64,000 nt of DNA from Liolophura sinensis (GCF_032854445.1 NC_088295.1:69471058-69535057), one strand, 5' to 3'; shown: positions 1 to 13,285, counted from the first letter of the stretch. The notes: generated by a model from the sequence alone, not told the origin. Made by a program: numbers and translations.

Positions 1-780
1 TTGAGACTGTGTGACATGTAGAACTGTTGGGTGACAGTTTAGACTGTCTGTTATGTGAAATTGTTGGGTGACAATTGATACCCTGTGTCATGTAGAACGG
101 TTGGATGACGATTGAGACTGCCTGTTATGTGAAATTATTGGGTGACAATTGATACTCTTGAACCTACCAAGAGCAACAACGTTTTTTTTTATTTATGAAC
201 TAATTAAATCAATTCTGAAATTCTGAAACTGTCATGTAGAACTGTTGGGTGACAGTTGAGACTGTCTGTTATGTAAAATTGTTGGGTGACAATTGAGACT
301 GTGTGTCATGTAGAACTGTTGGACGACAGTTGAGACTGTGTGTCAAGCAAAAGAGTTAGTTGAGATTGAGTGGCATGTCGGATGGCGTTTGAGGCTGCCA
401 TGTGGAACTAATGGGTAAAAAATGAGACTGTGTGTCATGTGAAAGAGTTGGTTGGGACTGTATATCATGCTGGATGGCGATTGAGTGTTTGTCATGGGAA
501 AGTGATGGACGGCGATTGAGACTGCCTGTCGTGTGAAAGTACCATTGAGACCGTTTTGATGTGGAAGTGTTGGATGAGGCTGTCTGTCATGTGGAAGTGT
601 TGGATGAGACTGTCTGTCATGTGGAAGTGTTGGGTGACAAATGAGACAGTCTGTTATGTGGAACTGTCTAGTGGAACTAATAGATGGCCATTGAGACATG
701 TTACCTGGATTGCCATACTCGAACTGTTGCCTGGGTTGCAGTATCGAACTGTTGTCTGAATTTTTGAAACAGTAACATAA
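1..780. repeat. 37-bp degenerate minisatellite
   Basis: The left edge consists of diverged tandem units of about 37 bases, each built on a core like ttgagactgtctgtcatgtg followed by gaactgttgggtgaca. The first four units start at 1, 38, 75 and 112. The array is interrupted at 159-220 by a non-repeat segment and resumes to about 780. It continues off the window. Reading frames here, such as a minus-strand frame rich in HPTLPH, are products of the repeat and not genes. Confidence 0.85.
159..220 (+). repeat. 62-bp direct repeat, copy A
   Basis: This segment (starts tgaacctaccaagagcaaca, then a T run, ends aatcaattctgaaa) recurs almost unchanged at 783-842. The two copies bracket the second block of the 37-bp minisatellite. 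A higher-order duplication of array plus flank would explain this. Confidence 0.85.
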
Positions 781-782
781 AA

Positions 783-842
783 TGAACCTACCAAGAGCAA
801 CAAAGTTTTTTTATTTATGAACTAATTAAATCAATTTTGAAA
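783..842 (+). repeat. 62-bp direct repeat, copy B
   Basis: Second copy of the segment at 159-220, differing in the length of the T run and a few substitutions. It marks the right end of the minisatellite region. Confidence 0.85.
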
Positions 843-2889
843 CTTGTTGCCAGATGTAATAGTAAAATACAATATTTTTAAAGATGCCTGTACGACTAAC
901 GGCAGTGTGGATTTCTTCATCCAGTAGATTCCTACATGTCATTAAGGGTAATATCGGATGGTCAGTTTTTAAAGTAGTGAGAAGTGTTCCTATTCTGTCA
1001 GTCCGGATTGGTTTTGTCAAAATGCAGTTTTCAAATCAGATTGTAAACTGAAAACACCGATTTTTCTCACGAAACCAGTGGCTAACGTTCTCATGGTGCA
1101 TAGCTTCAGTGTAATCTTAAACGGTTGTATGATGATTTAATGTAAATTGGAGCATTCAAATCGTTAGCAATGAGCCGCGAAGAAAAACAAGCCATGTAAA
1201 TTATAAATATGAGATTCCAGACCTATGCATGATGTCTTACAAAATGATAAGTGGAAAACAATTAGTCTATGCGTCAAAACAGTCGTATACCAGCTGTCAA
1301 CAAATATAGGTGTTCCAGGTGAATAATCGCAAGGTCAGTTCTTAAAACGAAGTTAACAGAACCACCAAAGAATTAAGAAAGTATTGTAAAGTTTATTAGA
1401 GATTATTACAGAATCATGGAACGAGAAGCAGTCAACAGTTTTAAATGGAATGTTTCAGGCGAATGAGGGAAATCAGTATTGAAATCGTGTAGGCCTACCA
1501 TGCTAGTATGTAAGTTGCCGATAATAAGAACTTTTTGTAGAACCTTAAACCATAAATCTCACTTAGTTATCAGGAACATTTGTAGTAAAGCAAAGGAATA
1601 TTTTTTCCTCCATCCATAGAATGAGTTATAGGTGACATAAACATTTCAATTCAAGTATGTTTCGTCCATACAAGGGGATTGGTTGTATACCAGTCTATGG
1701 TAGATAGATGTTTATAGGTGCTTTTCTTTCTAGTGCTCAACATTTGGTTGACTGAATAATTGGCAATAATTGGTTATTCCAAGTAGGCTGTGAGATGAGG
1801 TCTGATACCATGTACGTATAGTTACATGGCTGTTGTGTATAGTTGCCACGTTGTATGATGTCGGGAGTGGCTAAATGCTTTGGGAATTAGCAGGATTGCA
1901 TCCGTTTCATATCAAACTGTGCGCTGTATGCTGTATAGTAAAGTGGTTATTACACTCTCCATGCGGACGGAACACAAGAAATCAATTTATGCTTGCGAGA
2001 TATGCGAATGATAAGACGAAGTTAGAAGGTATATATGATATGTTTTGTCCGAATCATATGATCGATATACAGCGTTCCACGCATTGGCGAACAACCAACA
2101 AGGTTTGTGTAGCGCTAATCAAATACAAATAAATGCGAGCATGTTTGTTCTTGTATTAGGCGGCCAATGGTTAGATAACCTATCATTTAATATGATCAGG
2201 TGTAGCTATCGTTAGCCGCGTGGACTGGGAGTAATCAGGCCAGTCAGGTGAGTCGGCAGGAAGCGTTCGTGGCCCCGGGGAGGAGGAAACTGGGCAGTAC
2301 CAAACTAACTGTTCTATGATGAGGGACAATGAGCGACGTCGCGCTGGGACCGTCCACGACCTTTATCAGTGCTGTCCTGCAGAAAACCATTCTCCAATAC
2401 AACAATGAATCGTGACAATTATCGATTAATAAATTATCGACACTGATACACAGTCGTATTTACCATGAGACTACAGGGCTGTTTGATTAAGGTAAAATGG
2501 TGATGTTTTGTTGAAGAACACTATAATTTGAGTTAAAACAACACAACAACAAAATATACTAGTAAGTTTGAAAATTTAAATTCCAGATTGTCTCTGGTCG
2601 TTTTCACTCAGACACTGTTACGTACCTCCATAGAGGTTGCACTGATCAATTTCAGTGAAATTAAATCTTGAAAAAAATTGAAAAAAAAAACACCTGTTAA
2701 AAGTCAAAAGAATTTAGACCTTCACGTATTCTGCATATTCCTTTGTCAGATCACTCCTATATATATATATATATCTTCTTGTAACAAATCAGGGAATCTC
2801 ATGAAAACGTCAACACATAAATGTGGCAAACTTAAATATTTCGCATTCAGTTGACATGTAAGTGATACAAAAACCTAATGTTTCATTTT
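843..2889. other. Intergenic, no gene seen
   Basis: There is no conserved reading frame here. A GC-richer patch at about 2,200-2,400 has a good donor-like site (cag followed by gtgagt at 2,248) and a 28-codon frame at 2,329-2,415. Neither is enough to call an exon. Confidence 0.5.
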
Positions 2890-2984
2890 TTGGTTTCCCC
2901 CGGGCTCTGTCCAATTTCCTTCCACCATAATGCGGTCGCTGTCGTATAAGCGAAATATTCTTGAAATAACTAAGTAAATAAATC
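2890..2984 (+). repeat. SINE family A, 3' part
   Basis: The stretch runs from ggtttcccccgggctctgtc through accataatgcggtcgctgtc and cgaaatattcttg to a short ataaata tail. It matches the 3' half of the full-length SINE at 4,707-4,976 and lacks the tRNA-like head, so it is a 5'-truncated insertion. Confidence 0.8.
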
Positions 2985-3537
2985 TCTCTTTGGTTTAGAC
3001 TTTTACACTTCATAACGAATCTGTTAAATTTATCATAATATTATCTTTTTCGAGCGATGCCGGCATAGATTATGTTGGGGCAACATAATATAATCTTTTC
3101 TGCCACCATGCACTTTGTAGCGTTTTATCTGAAGATCATTTCTGGACAGCTGTACGCATTGTTTTGATTTTGGGGGGTTTGTGGGGGGGGGGGGGTTCTA
3201 TTCGGTATATAATGAAAAAACCCATCGTCACAAGAAGTTAATTCGCGAACGAGAAAATGTTATTTCCTCTTCAACTGTCGAATCGTAATACGTCCTCTTA
3301 TTTAGGGCGAAATATTTTGCCGATGGCACAGCATTTCTGATAACCAGGTGGGTACCTGGCAACAGTTAGCACTATTATTTTCCGCCCTGTAGGGTCTATG
3401 ATTCGTATGTAGATGTTAATCTCTGAGTTACATTTCACGACCAAAGGGTCAGTTAGAGAACAAGGTTCATAAATACAGCATATGTTCTTATGTAGGGGAT
3501 GCGTTGCGAATATATGCAGTTAATTATTATTTTACTG

Positions 3538-3896
3538 GCCGAAGAGACCGCTTCTGTGGTCTAAAGGTTAGACTCCTCCTCGAAGTCGAAAGACCTGAGA
3601 TCAAACCGTGGTCGAGTCATACCAGACACATTAAAAATTGCACTTGTTGCTGCCTTGGCACCCATCACTGAGAGATTAGAGCAAGGAAACATGACTGGTT
3701 TGCCCGGTATCTCTACAACGTGAATGTAGGGTATCATGTCTGAGGTCTTCCGCATGATACTTCAGAGGCGGCAGCACTTTGGCGGGATGTACTACCCCTG
3801 CCAGAAAAAGACACAACATTTTAAACAACACCTCTTCGCCATGTGACTGAATAATTGTTAAGTACGACGTAAAATCCCAATCATACATACATACTG
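3538..3896 (+). repeat. SINE family B, near full length
   Basis: The head has a box A-like tggtctaaaggttagact and a box B-like gagatcaaacc, as in a tRNA-derived RNA polymerase III promoter. A body follows (tgcacttgttgctgccttgg, then gcaaggaaacatgactggtt), then a 3' module ending aagtacgacgtaaaatcc and a (catac)n tail. The opposite-strand copy at 5,352-5,587 and the tandem pieces at 34,930-35,390 share its body. Confidence 0.8.
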
Positions 3897-4706
3897 CCGA
3901 CAGTCATTTCATGCGAAATACTGCTGAATTATATATACATGCAGATCTCAGCATTGAAATCTGGGTGTTCTAATATTTACCATATGACGTCATTAACTCA
4001 CTTTGTATGCGTGTTGACAACTAATCAATGGTAAGATGCAAAAATGTGTTCAATCGGTGGTGACCAATATTTAAGTTATAACACGCGAAGAAGACATTAA
4101 GAAGTACTTCACATTGCAGTTTATTTGCTTAGTTATTCGTGTGGCATTATAATTACATATACCCGGTAGTTGAGTTGCAGCGTATATAAATGACCGGTAC
4201 TCTGCGACACCAGCACTGCTGGGCACATAGATAGGTGTGAACCTTACCCAATCGTCCAGGTGCTAAGTCCACTGATTATCAAGTATAAACTATCTCTGAG
4301 GTGGTATTATATGAAGGAGCATTTCACTGTCGTTGTTAAGATTTCTCCGACTCAATAATTCAGTCACGACTCCACGCTGACAAGTGTTCTTCAGTTCAGT
4401 TCAGTTCGACACTTAACCATTTTAGTGAATGAAGTGGATTGTGTAGCTCACCTTGTCATGCTCGGCCATTATTGCTGGCAATGAGCCTGAGTAAACAATT
4501 TAATTCGCAGTAGAAGAGAGAAAGTGTTCATAAATCATCTAGATTGTATTACCTTCAGGCACAGATATGTTTTAAGATGGCGGGCGTTATTTGGCTAATT
4601 ATCATGATACTGTGATCAGAACAAAACTGTCGACCCCCGGGAATAGAATGTGGGGTTTCACGGCATATTCCTGTGCACATATTCATATACCATTTCATTC
4701 CCAATG
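3897..4706. other. Intergenic, no gene seen
   Basis: AT-rich unique sequence without conserved frames or clear signals. Confidence 0.5.
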
Positions 4707-4976
4707 GGGGGCCTCCTTGGCTCAGTCGGTTAGCGCGCTAGCGCAGCGTAATGACCCAAGAGTCTTTCACCAATGCGGTGGCTGTGAGTTCAAGTCCAGC
4801 TCATGCTGGCTTCCTCTCCGGCCTTATGTGGGAAGGTCTGCAGCGACCTGCGGATGGTCGTGGGTTTCGCCCGGGCTCTGCCCGGTTTCCTCCCACCATA
4901 ATGCTGGCCGCCGTCGTATAAGTGAAATATTCTTGAGTACGGCGTAAACCACCAATCAAATAAATAAATAAATCAT
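4707..4976 (+). repeat. SINE family A, full length
   Basis: This is the best preserved copy of the family. Box A is tggctcagtcggttagcgcg and box B is gagttcaagtccag. The body contains catgctggcttcctctccgg and cctgcggatggtcgtgggtt. The 3' module is gtgaaatattcttgagtacg and the tail is (aaat)n. No coding capacity. The 118-codon frame over it is the SINE read through. Confidence 0.9.
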
Positions 4977-5351
4977 TCCCAATGGCTGAAACCAGTGGCT
5001 AAGACTATGGTTAAGGGGCTTGTCTTTCAATCGCTAGGAAACACGAAGTATGAGTTTCAACTCGTCCTTGGACAAGGAATTTGTAGCCTCCGTCTTCCTC
5101 ACTACATGTTTGTGGGGCATTGATGACATTGAGCGGTCGGCGACATCGGGCATGAGCAAATTTTCAGTAATGTTAATCTACTTTTAATAGGAAAAGACTA
5201 TTCACTCTGTGTCGTATGCTGTTTTATAAAGTAATTATTGAGGCACCTTTGCGTGGTACATGAGGTGTCCTGGATCAGTGTTGGCAGTTTATTGAAAAAA
5301 GTTGCCCAAGCATGTGGCTGAACTCTAGATTAACTTCATTGCCCAAATCAA

Positions 5352-5587
5352 CTTAATGTATGTATGTATATCCATGACGACGATGAGTTATTAGGTATAT
5401 GTACATATACCGTGTCTCCTTGTGCCAGAGCATGTCCATGCCACCACTGGAGTATCATGCCGACAACACCAAACATGACACCCAACCCAGTGACATTATA
5501 CTGACACCGGGCCAACCAGTCCTGTTTCTTTGCTCTAACCTCTCGGTGCTGACCGCCAAGCGAGGCAGGAACTAGTACCAAAGATGC
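5352..5587 (-). repeat. SINE family B, inverted copy
   Basis: Read on the minus strand it matches the body of the copy at 3,538-3,896 (ctgcctcgcttggcggtcag, then caaagaaacaggactggttg) and ends in a tatgtatg-type tail at the low-coordinate side. The 77-codon minus-strand frame over it is not a gene. Confidence 0.8.
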
Positions 5588-6159
5588 CTATATTGAATAA
5601 TATCTGAACTTTACTGAAACGGGTAAATATCATGTGGCATCGCTCGTGAATTTCACGGCTGTATTATAGGTCTCTGCAAAGGCTTTTTGAGTTTCACGTA
5701 TACAACGACGGTCAGTTTTATGGGTGTAGGGAACAAAAGGGCTTGAAAAATACCACCAACCTTTGGAAGTTAACTGACAAAACTTCTCCACACGTGACGC
5801 ACGGGTGTACAGTATTTCATATTAGGGGGAAGGCAAGTGATCTCCATCGAACTTTATGTAACACCACTAAAGCAGCCCTAGGAACGACATCAACCGATTT
5901 TTCTTAAACAGAAGGCTTTGCAAACAATTGTGGCCCGCAAATCTCGAAGATTACAGTGCCGGTGCATACTGAAAAGACCTCGCCACTGAGCCACAATCCT
6001 CACCACTCATCCCGTTAACAGCAAAAATCAGCTAGCTGTCATTACACATGGGATAATACACTAAGTCCAATCTTCAACAACTCGACGCACAGGTTAGTAA
6101 ACCAAACCCTGGAAGAATTAAACCCACCCATCAATTGTACTGGTTGGTTATAAACATTG
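5588..6159. other. Intergenic with old repeat debris
   Basis: The stretch at about 5,740-5,790 (taccaccaacctttggaagt and following) resembles the segment at 37,930-37,980 and is probably an old interspersed repeat. No gene seen. Confidence 0.45.
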
Positions 6160-6306
6160 AGATAAACCTGTTCAATGCTGGATTTAAGTGAGTTCTCAGG
6201 GTTTAACGTCGTACTTAACAAGTTTTCAGTCATGTGACGACGATCGCCACGATATGGCTGAAATATTGCCGAAGTGGCGTTAAGCCATAATCGTTCATTC
6301 ATTCAT
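6160..6306 (+). repeat. SINE family C, 3' part with (attc)n tail
   Basis: Contains gatatggctgaaatattgcc, gaagtggcgttaagcc and an attcattcattcat tail. The module is related to the 3' ends of families A and B, but the tail unit differs. Confidence 0.7.
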
Positions 6307-7039
6307 ATGACGACGAACATGATTTGAACCTGAGACCTTGTTAATGAGAGGAAATAAGAGCACAGTGTCACTCACTGTACTCAGCGCTCTTTGTATGATT
6401 TTGACTTATGCACTGAAAATTATACTTTGTAATATAAAGCGGGATATAAGGCAGTTTATTGAGAAAGTTAGTAAATTGTTTTTTTGGGAGAAAACTTTTA
6501 AAGGAAAAAACATTTACGGTGGGAAAATATTTCCTTGGTAGTTTTGTTTCCATGGAGTGGAACAAACAGTAATTGAACACGAGCCGTGAATCTGCTAGAT
6601 CCGCTCTTCCCCAGACGGTGTGAACACCTACATACGATAAAGGCTTAAGGATTACTACATGTTTTTGTCATTTCTATTCACATCTTCTTGTTATTTACTC
6701 CAGATGTCAGATTTCTCTGTCGCTAAGCAACCGGTAAATATTCCCATGAACTTTTCACCTTATGCTCCAAAAACTTTGACTTCACTTGACAATACTCAGT
6801 TAGGGTTTAGCAAAAATAAAATTCAGTTCCATACAAGAATTATAGGCCCGAGTTTGATGCTCTTAACGGGTCCGACTTTTTTGTCTTTCTTATACCAACC
6901 TACACCTCCGGCTGGTAAAATGTGTTGGCTTAGATCCAGCAAAGATAAAACATATTTGATCACCATTGCAAAGCTAATAGATGTTATCGTTCTTATGTAT
7001 CTGTTAAATTCATTCTCATTTTTCTGCCCCCTTATATGT
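6307..7039. other. Intergenic, no gene supported
   Basis: The longest frame (6,659-7,042, plus, 127 codons) has a hydrophobic start. It shows no family motif, and its end runs into the adjacent minisatellite. I treat it as chance. Confidence 0.5.
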
Positions 7040-7345
7040 TAGTCTTATGTATGTTAGATGTTTGCTATATGTATGTGGTAGATATTGTTTTATGTATGTG
7101 TCAGATGTTGCTTTATGTATGTTTAAGATATTGATTTATGTATGTGGTAGATATTGTTTTATGTATGTGTCAGATGTTGCTTTATGTATGTGGTAGATAT
7201 TTGCTTTATGTATGTGTTAGATGTTGCTTTATGTATGTGGTAGATATTGCTTTATGTATGTGTTAGATGTTGCTTTATGTATGTGGTAGATATTGCTTTA
7301 TGTATGTGTTAGTTGTTGCTTTATGTATGTGCTTGATGTTGTTCT
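7040..7345 (+). repeat. 23-bp minisatellite
   Basis: Tandem units of 23 to 24 bases of the form gctttatgtatgtgttagat plus gtt. Variants gtgttagatgtt and gtggtagatatt alternate in the middle units, suggesting a dimeric higher-order unit of about 46 bases. Confidence 0.9.
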
Positions 7346-7499
7346 GGCCCCCTAAGATGTCTTTATTCTGGCCCTTTTGAATGTATAACTTGTAGATATC
7401 TTTCTATGGGATTTGTAGATAGCTTTATAATACAATAAGAATAGACGACCATTTGAATAAATTCCTTCTCTTTCGAATGCCTTTTTTACCTCAGAAGAA

Positions 7500-8560
7500 A
7501 TCATATCCCTCCTGCAGCATGGTGATGGTAAACTTTACAAGGTACCAGAAGTAAACACAGAGCTCCTCTGTCGGGGCGATGGTTTCGCTGTAAGATAATA
7601 AGGTTTTCTATCATACGTAAGAATGTGATTGTAATACGTGTGGTATTTGGCTTCCTGAAAAATTTATAAGTTTTCTTTATTAGAAGTGGAAACATGTATC
7701 TTCTTGTAGATGTATGGTTTCCCTTTGGGGCATACAAGGTTTCTTCATCAGAAGTTAAATAGATGGCCCTGTCTCAGTGAAGTTTGTGAAGATCTTCTAT
7801 CCTTTTTCGGGTATACATTTTTTCTTTAAAGTTTGTAACATTTCTCAGAATTTAACGCACAGCTTATTTCTCTGGTGCATACTTTCTGTTTGAAGTTGAA
7901 AATCTTGCCTCTATTAGAAACACGTGACCCCTCTCTCTGGGTGATAATTTCACTGTAAAGTTTATACGTTTTCTCTATCAGATATAACCACGTGTCTACT
8001 CTTTCTGCACTGGGTGATAACTTCATTGTAAAGTTTAAACGGTTTCTCTATCAGACGTAACCACATGTCTACTCTTTCTGCACTGGGTGATAACTTCACT
8101 GTAAAGTTTAGACGGTTTCTCTATAAGATGTAACCACGTGGCTCCTCTCTCTGGGTAATTTCTTTACCTGTAAAGTTTATACGCTTTCTGTATAAGATGT
8201 GAACACTCTTCTTCCGGGTGTATGGTTTCTCTATAATGTTTGCAACGGCCTTCCACCTGAAGAAGAGATATACCTTCTTTCTGTGGTGTATGGTGTATTA
8301 GAAAAGTCTGTCAGAAGTAAACACATATTTCTCCATCTGATCTGTGGTTTCTCTCTGAAGTTTGCCAGGGTTCTCCATCAGAGAGAATAGAAGTTTGTCT
8401 TCTCTGAGATGAATGGTTTGTATGAAAAGTTTATAATTACGATCTTTTGTCAAAAAGGGCAAGTTCCCTCTCCAAGGTTATAGTTCCCCTCTGTTTATTT
8501 CGTTCTACTGGAAGTAAATACCTCTGGAAGTAAATACCTCCAAGTACAGGATATCCCCTC
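7500..8560 (+). repeat. 73-bp degenerate tandem repeat
   Basis: The unit carries tttctctatcagacgtaacc, then ctctttctgcactgggtgat, then aacttcactgtaaagttta. Clean unit starts at 7,968, 8,041 and 8,114 give a period of 73. Flanking units are much more diverged. The short frames here are repeat products. Confidence 0.8.
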
Positions 8561-11500
8561 TACCTGAAGCATGATTTCTCTAGAAATATCCGTAAGGTTC
8601 CTCTCTCAGAAGTTGATAATGTATATCTTTCTCTTTTATGATGCGCAGTTTGTTCGTATAATGTTTTTAGTAGAAGGAGATGCAGGTATATGGCTCTTCT
8701 CGCTGATTCATGTTATGTATGATATATGTACAGATTTGCTTATATTTCTCCGTTCTGAAGCCGGGTCATATGGTTCTTTTGAGATAGTTAAGTCTGATAC
8801 ATGAGTCTGGCCCCATAATGTCTCTGTATTTCCAAGGCTGACCTTTACCTGTTGATGACCAAGTTAGTCGCCGGTGGACATAGATTTATTAAGCTAGCTG
8901 TTCACTGTTAACATTGTGGGAGCATTTACCCCGACTCTTTGAGTATAGCACTGAGCCATGTGTTAACGCAGTTACTCTATACTGACATGCCACATCAGCT
9001 TTTCCCCGGGCTGAAATGAGCCTTGTCAACATCCGTATGAGGAGATCGCAGCCGATGGTAATCCCATACCGGTGTTCAGCAACTGTGACATACGATCAGG
9101 TCGGCCTTATGTGGCAAATCAACGCCTATTATACAGATGAATCTAGTATCATGTGAAAGGGCAGAGGGCCGTATGTACGGATTGAGTGTCCAGGACATCC
9201 GCAACTTTAGTACACCTGGCTAGGCATCTGGCGATACCGGAAAATGTGCGTGATGAGGGGAAGGAGGCGTTGAAGACGATGTTGGCGTGAGGGGTGAGGT
9301 GGGGTTGTTAGGTCGTCTGACACAAAATGAGATCGATACCAGTCTTGGAATAAGGTATAACCAGACCTCAATCCTCAGCAAAGGTTGTCCACACCAAGAC
9401 GTCCTCAAAGCCTCTGTGTCACGGGCCTGCCTTCTTCAATAACCCAGAAGCCCTCAAAATTATCCATCTCACAATGTTTCCCTGCGCAAGAATTATCAAT
9501 TATTTATATGTTCACACTACGACAAGTCCGTGCTAATATTTAACACCAAACGGCTGTACGTTTGAAATTAGCCATGTCAATATTTGCCGCGCATCCCTGC
9601 TATTATTCGTATCGTATATTCATGGTATGTCAAACAGTCTCCAATCGATATAACATCTCAGGCGTTGACCTGAAACTCCGCAAGCCAAATTTCACCCTGA
9701 TCGGTCTAATTAAAAAAGATGTATGGACATTAACTACTTTCAGTTACGCTTGAGAGTGATTTACAGCAATCAATTTGACTGCGGCGCGTGATCATGATAA
9801 TGAAAATAAAGTTCAAGTGATAATATTTGTGCTGTTCTTTATTAAATTAATATGTACACGATTCAATTCAAAACACAGAATCAATAGCCTCCATGTACTG
9901 GCGATCAGAATTTATCGCACACAGTATCATGCATATTACACAGATGTCAGCGGTAAATGCAAACATAAATACGAAACGGCAACGGTATAGATTTTCTAAA
10001 CGAATTCCCAGCTACGCAGTCGGTCCAGCTATGGATCCAATCTGCTTTATGTTGGCTATCTCGTAGACATAATCAGCGACCATTCTGCCAGATGTCCCAA
10101 GTGATAGTACAGGTCATTGCTTGGCCCGAAAGACGATTGAATGTTGTGCTTTGCTGTGTATTGTGTCCGGCATTTTCCTCAGGCATTTCGAGCTCTTTGT
10201 CGTGGAATAAAAGACCCGAATATTGTTCTTTATGTATTTGTTTATTTATTAGAGTTTAACCCGCAATACTCAAAAGTTTTTCACCTATAGGACAGAGTAT
10301 TATGCATACAAATAACTGACAATCTTCCTCGCGCGTGACGCAGATTTGGTTCAAGTTTTATGTCATGCATGAATTAGTCAAAGGCCAGTGGTAAAATCAT
10401 GCAAATCATGCATCTAAATGCCACCAACGCCCATGCAAGGTGGAGGTACAGAGGAGTCTTGAATATTCCCTGTATTAGTCTAGGGCGTATGCACTATATA
10501 TATACCATCATACTTAACAATTATCTGCAATTCCTTGATGACTAAAGCATACAATTATATTGACCTTTTCCTCACAAAAAATAAAAAAATGAACGGTTTC
10601 CGAGATATTGATATTTAGTGCAGTCCATATATAAGCCTCGGTCATCTATTGGCGTGGGTGCAGGTGGGGGTAGGAGAAGGGGAAGCTATATTGTCCGCTC
10701 CAAAGTCGCCTTTTTTCCTAACCCCCATCCGATCCTTTCAAACTATTTAATTATACTAACCACAGGTAAACTAAAAATATTTCGTTGATCAAAATCATAT
10801 TGTGCATCCACTTCACTATCGGTCTTTTGTGGCGATAAAACACACATTTCGAAAGACAAAGAGAAAATGAAGAATATTTTAAGAGTATAATTTATGGACA
10901 GTTTTTATAGTTTTATATTTTCCTGTCATGAAAACTACTCTGCGGGTGACATTTGATTACACATAACGCTTCAATGTTTGCGCCCACACAGCACTGTGCA
11001 ATGCTGTGCTTCTAACCGATGCTTAGTTAATGACTGGATAACTTATACGACAGCGGTCAGATGTATGAGTAGCGCTCACTGTCTACCTCTTTTACACTTT
11101 TAAGTGGCAGCATCTACCCAACTTGGATTTAATTCCAACTATCCTTCGGTGCAAAATCAAGGTAAATATACATGCAACACTGATGAAAATATGTTGTTTG
11201 GGTGGCCAATTCGATAAGGCTTTATGCACTTGTTTAAGCCACTCCATAAATCTACGACATAAATTTCTTTCACTTTTCAGTCAAAAACTCATATTAACTT
11301 TGATTTATAGTAGCCTTTTGAACGTCCGAAATCCATAAACGAAATGTAGCAGTGCGCCCATTTCCTCGTCGGCGAAGACATGTGTATTGATCAAGAAGGC
11401 ACAAGTAAACATATAACTGGATGGCGCAGATTTTTAGGTTTAACCAAAGTTTGTGGCGTTGATTAGGCTATTATTGTGTGCAAAAGAGAAAGACAGAATT

Positions 11501-13275
11501 AATATGTCGTTCTAAGTGGTATTTTTTTTTTAATAAAACCTGCAAGTGATATTTCTTTTTTGATAAAACGTCAAGGTTTCTGTATACTTACACATGTAGT
11601 TGTATTCTGAGGCAAACAGGTGTTGTTCACGTGCACTGCGTAACCGCATAGAATGACGGTTTTACATAGACTGGAACTTACTTCATTGTTTAACTGGAAA
11701 ATGTTCGTCCTTGCATAAGCCAAACTGGCTTTCGTAAGTGTGAAATACTTCAGGCAGGTGGTCATTTAATGACCTGCAATAAGCTGGTCATATAATAAGC
11801 TGCAACTTCCGTTATGTAAAATGACAATATTGTAGCTTAATGTCAAGTCTTAATAAAAACGCTCCTCAGGTGTTCGTGTATTTGAGCCATGTTCTATCCC
11901 TGCTCCCTCATCCACCCTCTTCAGACCGAGAGCATTAATACTCCGTTATCAATATACACAACAAATGACGTTGCTCTCTCTCCATGTCGTCAACAGCGTC
12001 TAGGTCTAATTGAGATGGCCCTGGCACTAAAGTTTTCCCCTTCTACCCACAGTGAAGGCTATGCCCGAATTCCGTATGGGGCACGGTTTGCTTCATACAA
12101 GAAACCTGAACGACATAAATCCCGATTGTGATCGTAATTCTACTGTTGACTTTAGGACTAAAGGCCATTTTTACCGAACGCCTTACGACTTCATTCAAAA
12201 ATTCAAACGCCGCAGTTAACATGTTTTCCTCGAGGAAGTTTAAAGGTGGTACGCCGACTCTTCACTGCAGAACAATGTACCCATCAACTTTTAAGTTCTT
12301 TCCGGTTCTGAGTTTGGCTTTTGAAGCACCAGCAACTAAGTCTTAAGTCTTAAGCTTTAATATTCTGCTGATAAAATAAAAAATAAAAAAAAAATGGTCC
12401 TGTAAGTTTGTCGTCTCAGATAAACGTTTGTGACAATAACGTTGCCAGGTAATGTATCCAGTTTGGGGTCGCTTTATTCCGGTTTTCCAACATATGGCCC
12501 TGGGCTTATTTTGTCACGCTTGGATTACTATCATTCGCTTACTGACGAGCTGTCTGGGGAGCCGTTAACTCGGAACTAAAAAGGCTATTTCAAGTTTTAT
12601 CCGTCGAGCTACATGTCACAAGAGACAAATTGTCGACTTCTACATGCGACGGATCAGCGCAGTTTTCGTGGAAAGGCTTTGTGTATATTCGATATTCTCA
12701 CGTACTGATCAATCCTACACATATCCCATGAAAGGGATTTGTGTGAAATAGTCTACATCCATACCCTGTCAATCGTACAAATATCCCATGCACATTAGCA
12801 CCCTAATCAAGCTGTAAAACTGAATCTACCGTTATAGTCACGGGATGCATTCGTACGTTTACTGCACTCCTCAAATACCAGCCTGCCAGATTTCACGGCA
12901 TTTCAGCCAACTATTTTGTACTCCTGAAAGACTTTCATCCAAAGCTACACGGAGTACACCGTCTGTATCACTCAAGCCCAATCTAACTACATGTAGTGTT
13001 CATCTTTAGTGAAATCCGATGAGTGTTTTACAACCAACAAGGCACTTCATTCATTTGACCCAATCATGTTGTCAGTCTATAAGGGGAGGAAACCAGTCAA
13101 AGCCCATTGAAACCCTTGTTGCATGCCTGTCAGAAGTGCTGCTACCATGGTGGTAGAAGATGGATTCATCTCACTTGAAGGTTCAAACTAACCAACGTTC
13201 AATGACATATACAACATGGAAGATTATTGACTTAATAACTACAAGAAAGCCTGAACTAGCAGAATCAAGTTAGGA
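8561..13275. other. Intergenic, no gene seen
   Basis: About 4.7 kb without conserved reading frames. It includes an old SINE piece at 10,226-10,310. The frames at 9,562-9,990 and 11,889-12,346 are short and show no recognisable domain. Confidence 0.5.
10226..10310 (-). repeat. SINE family A fragment, inverted
   Basis: Starts with a tttatttatta tail and reads agagtttaacccgcaatact, then caaaagtttttcacctatag. This is a diverged reverse complement of the family A 3' module. Confidence 0.6.
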
Positions 13276-13285
13276 TCATTTTTTT

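Noticed and set aside
4707-4790. tRNA gene
   Set aside because: Box A and box B are present, but the sequence does not fold as a full tRNA and continues into a SINE body and tail.
6659-7042. 127-codon plus-strand frame with hydrophobic start
   Set aside because: No domain, splice context or conservation is visible, and its end runs into a minisatellite.
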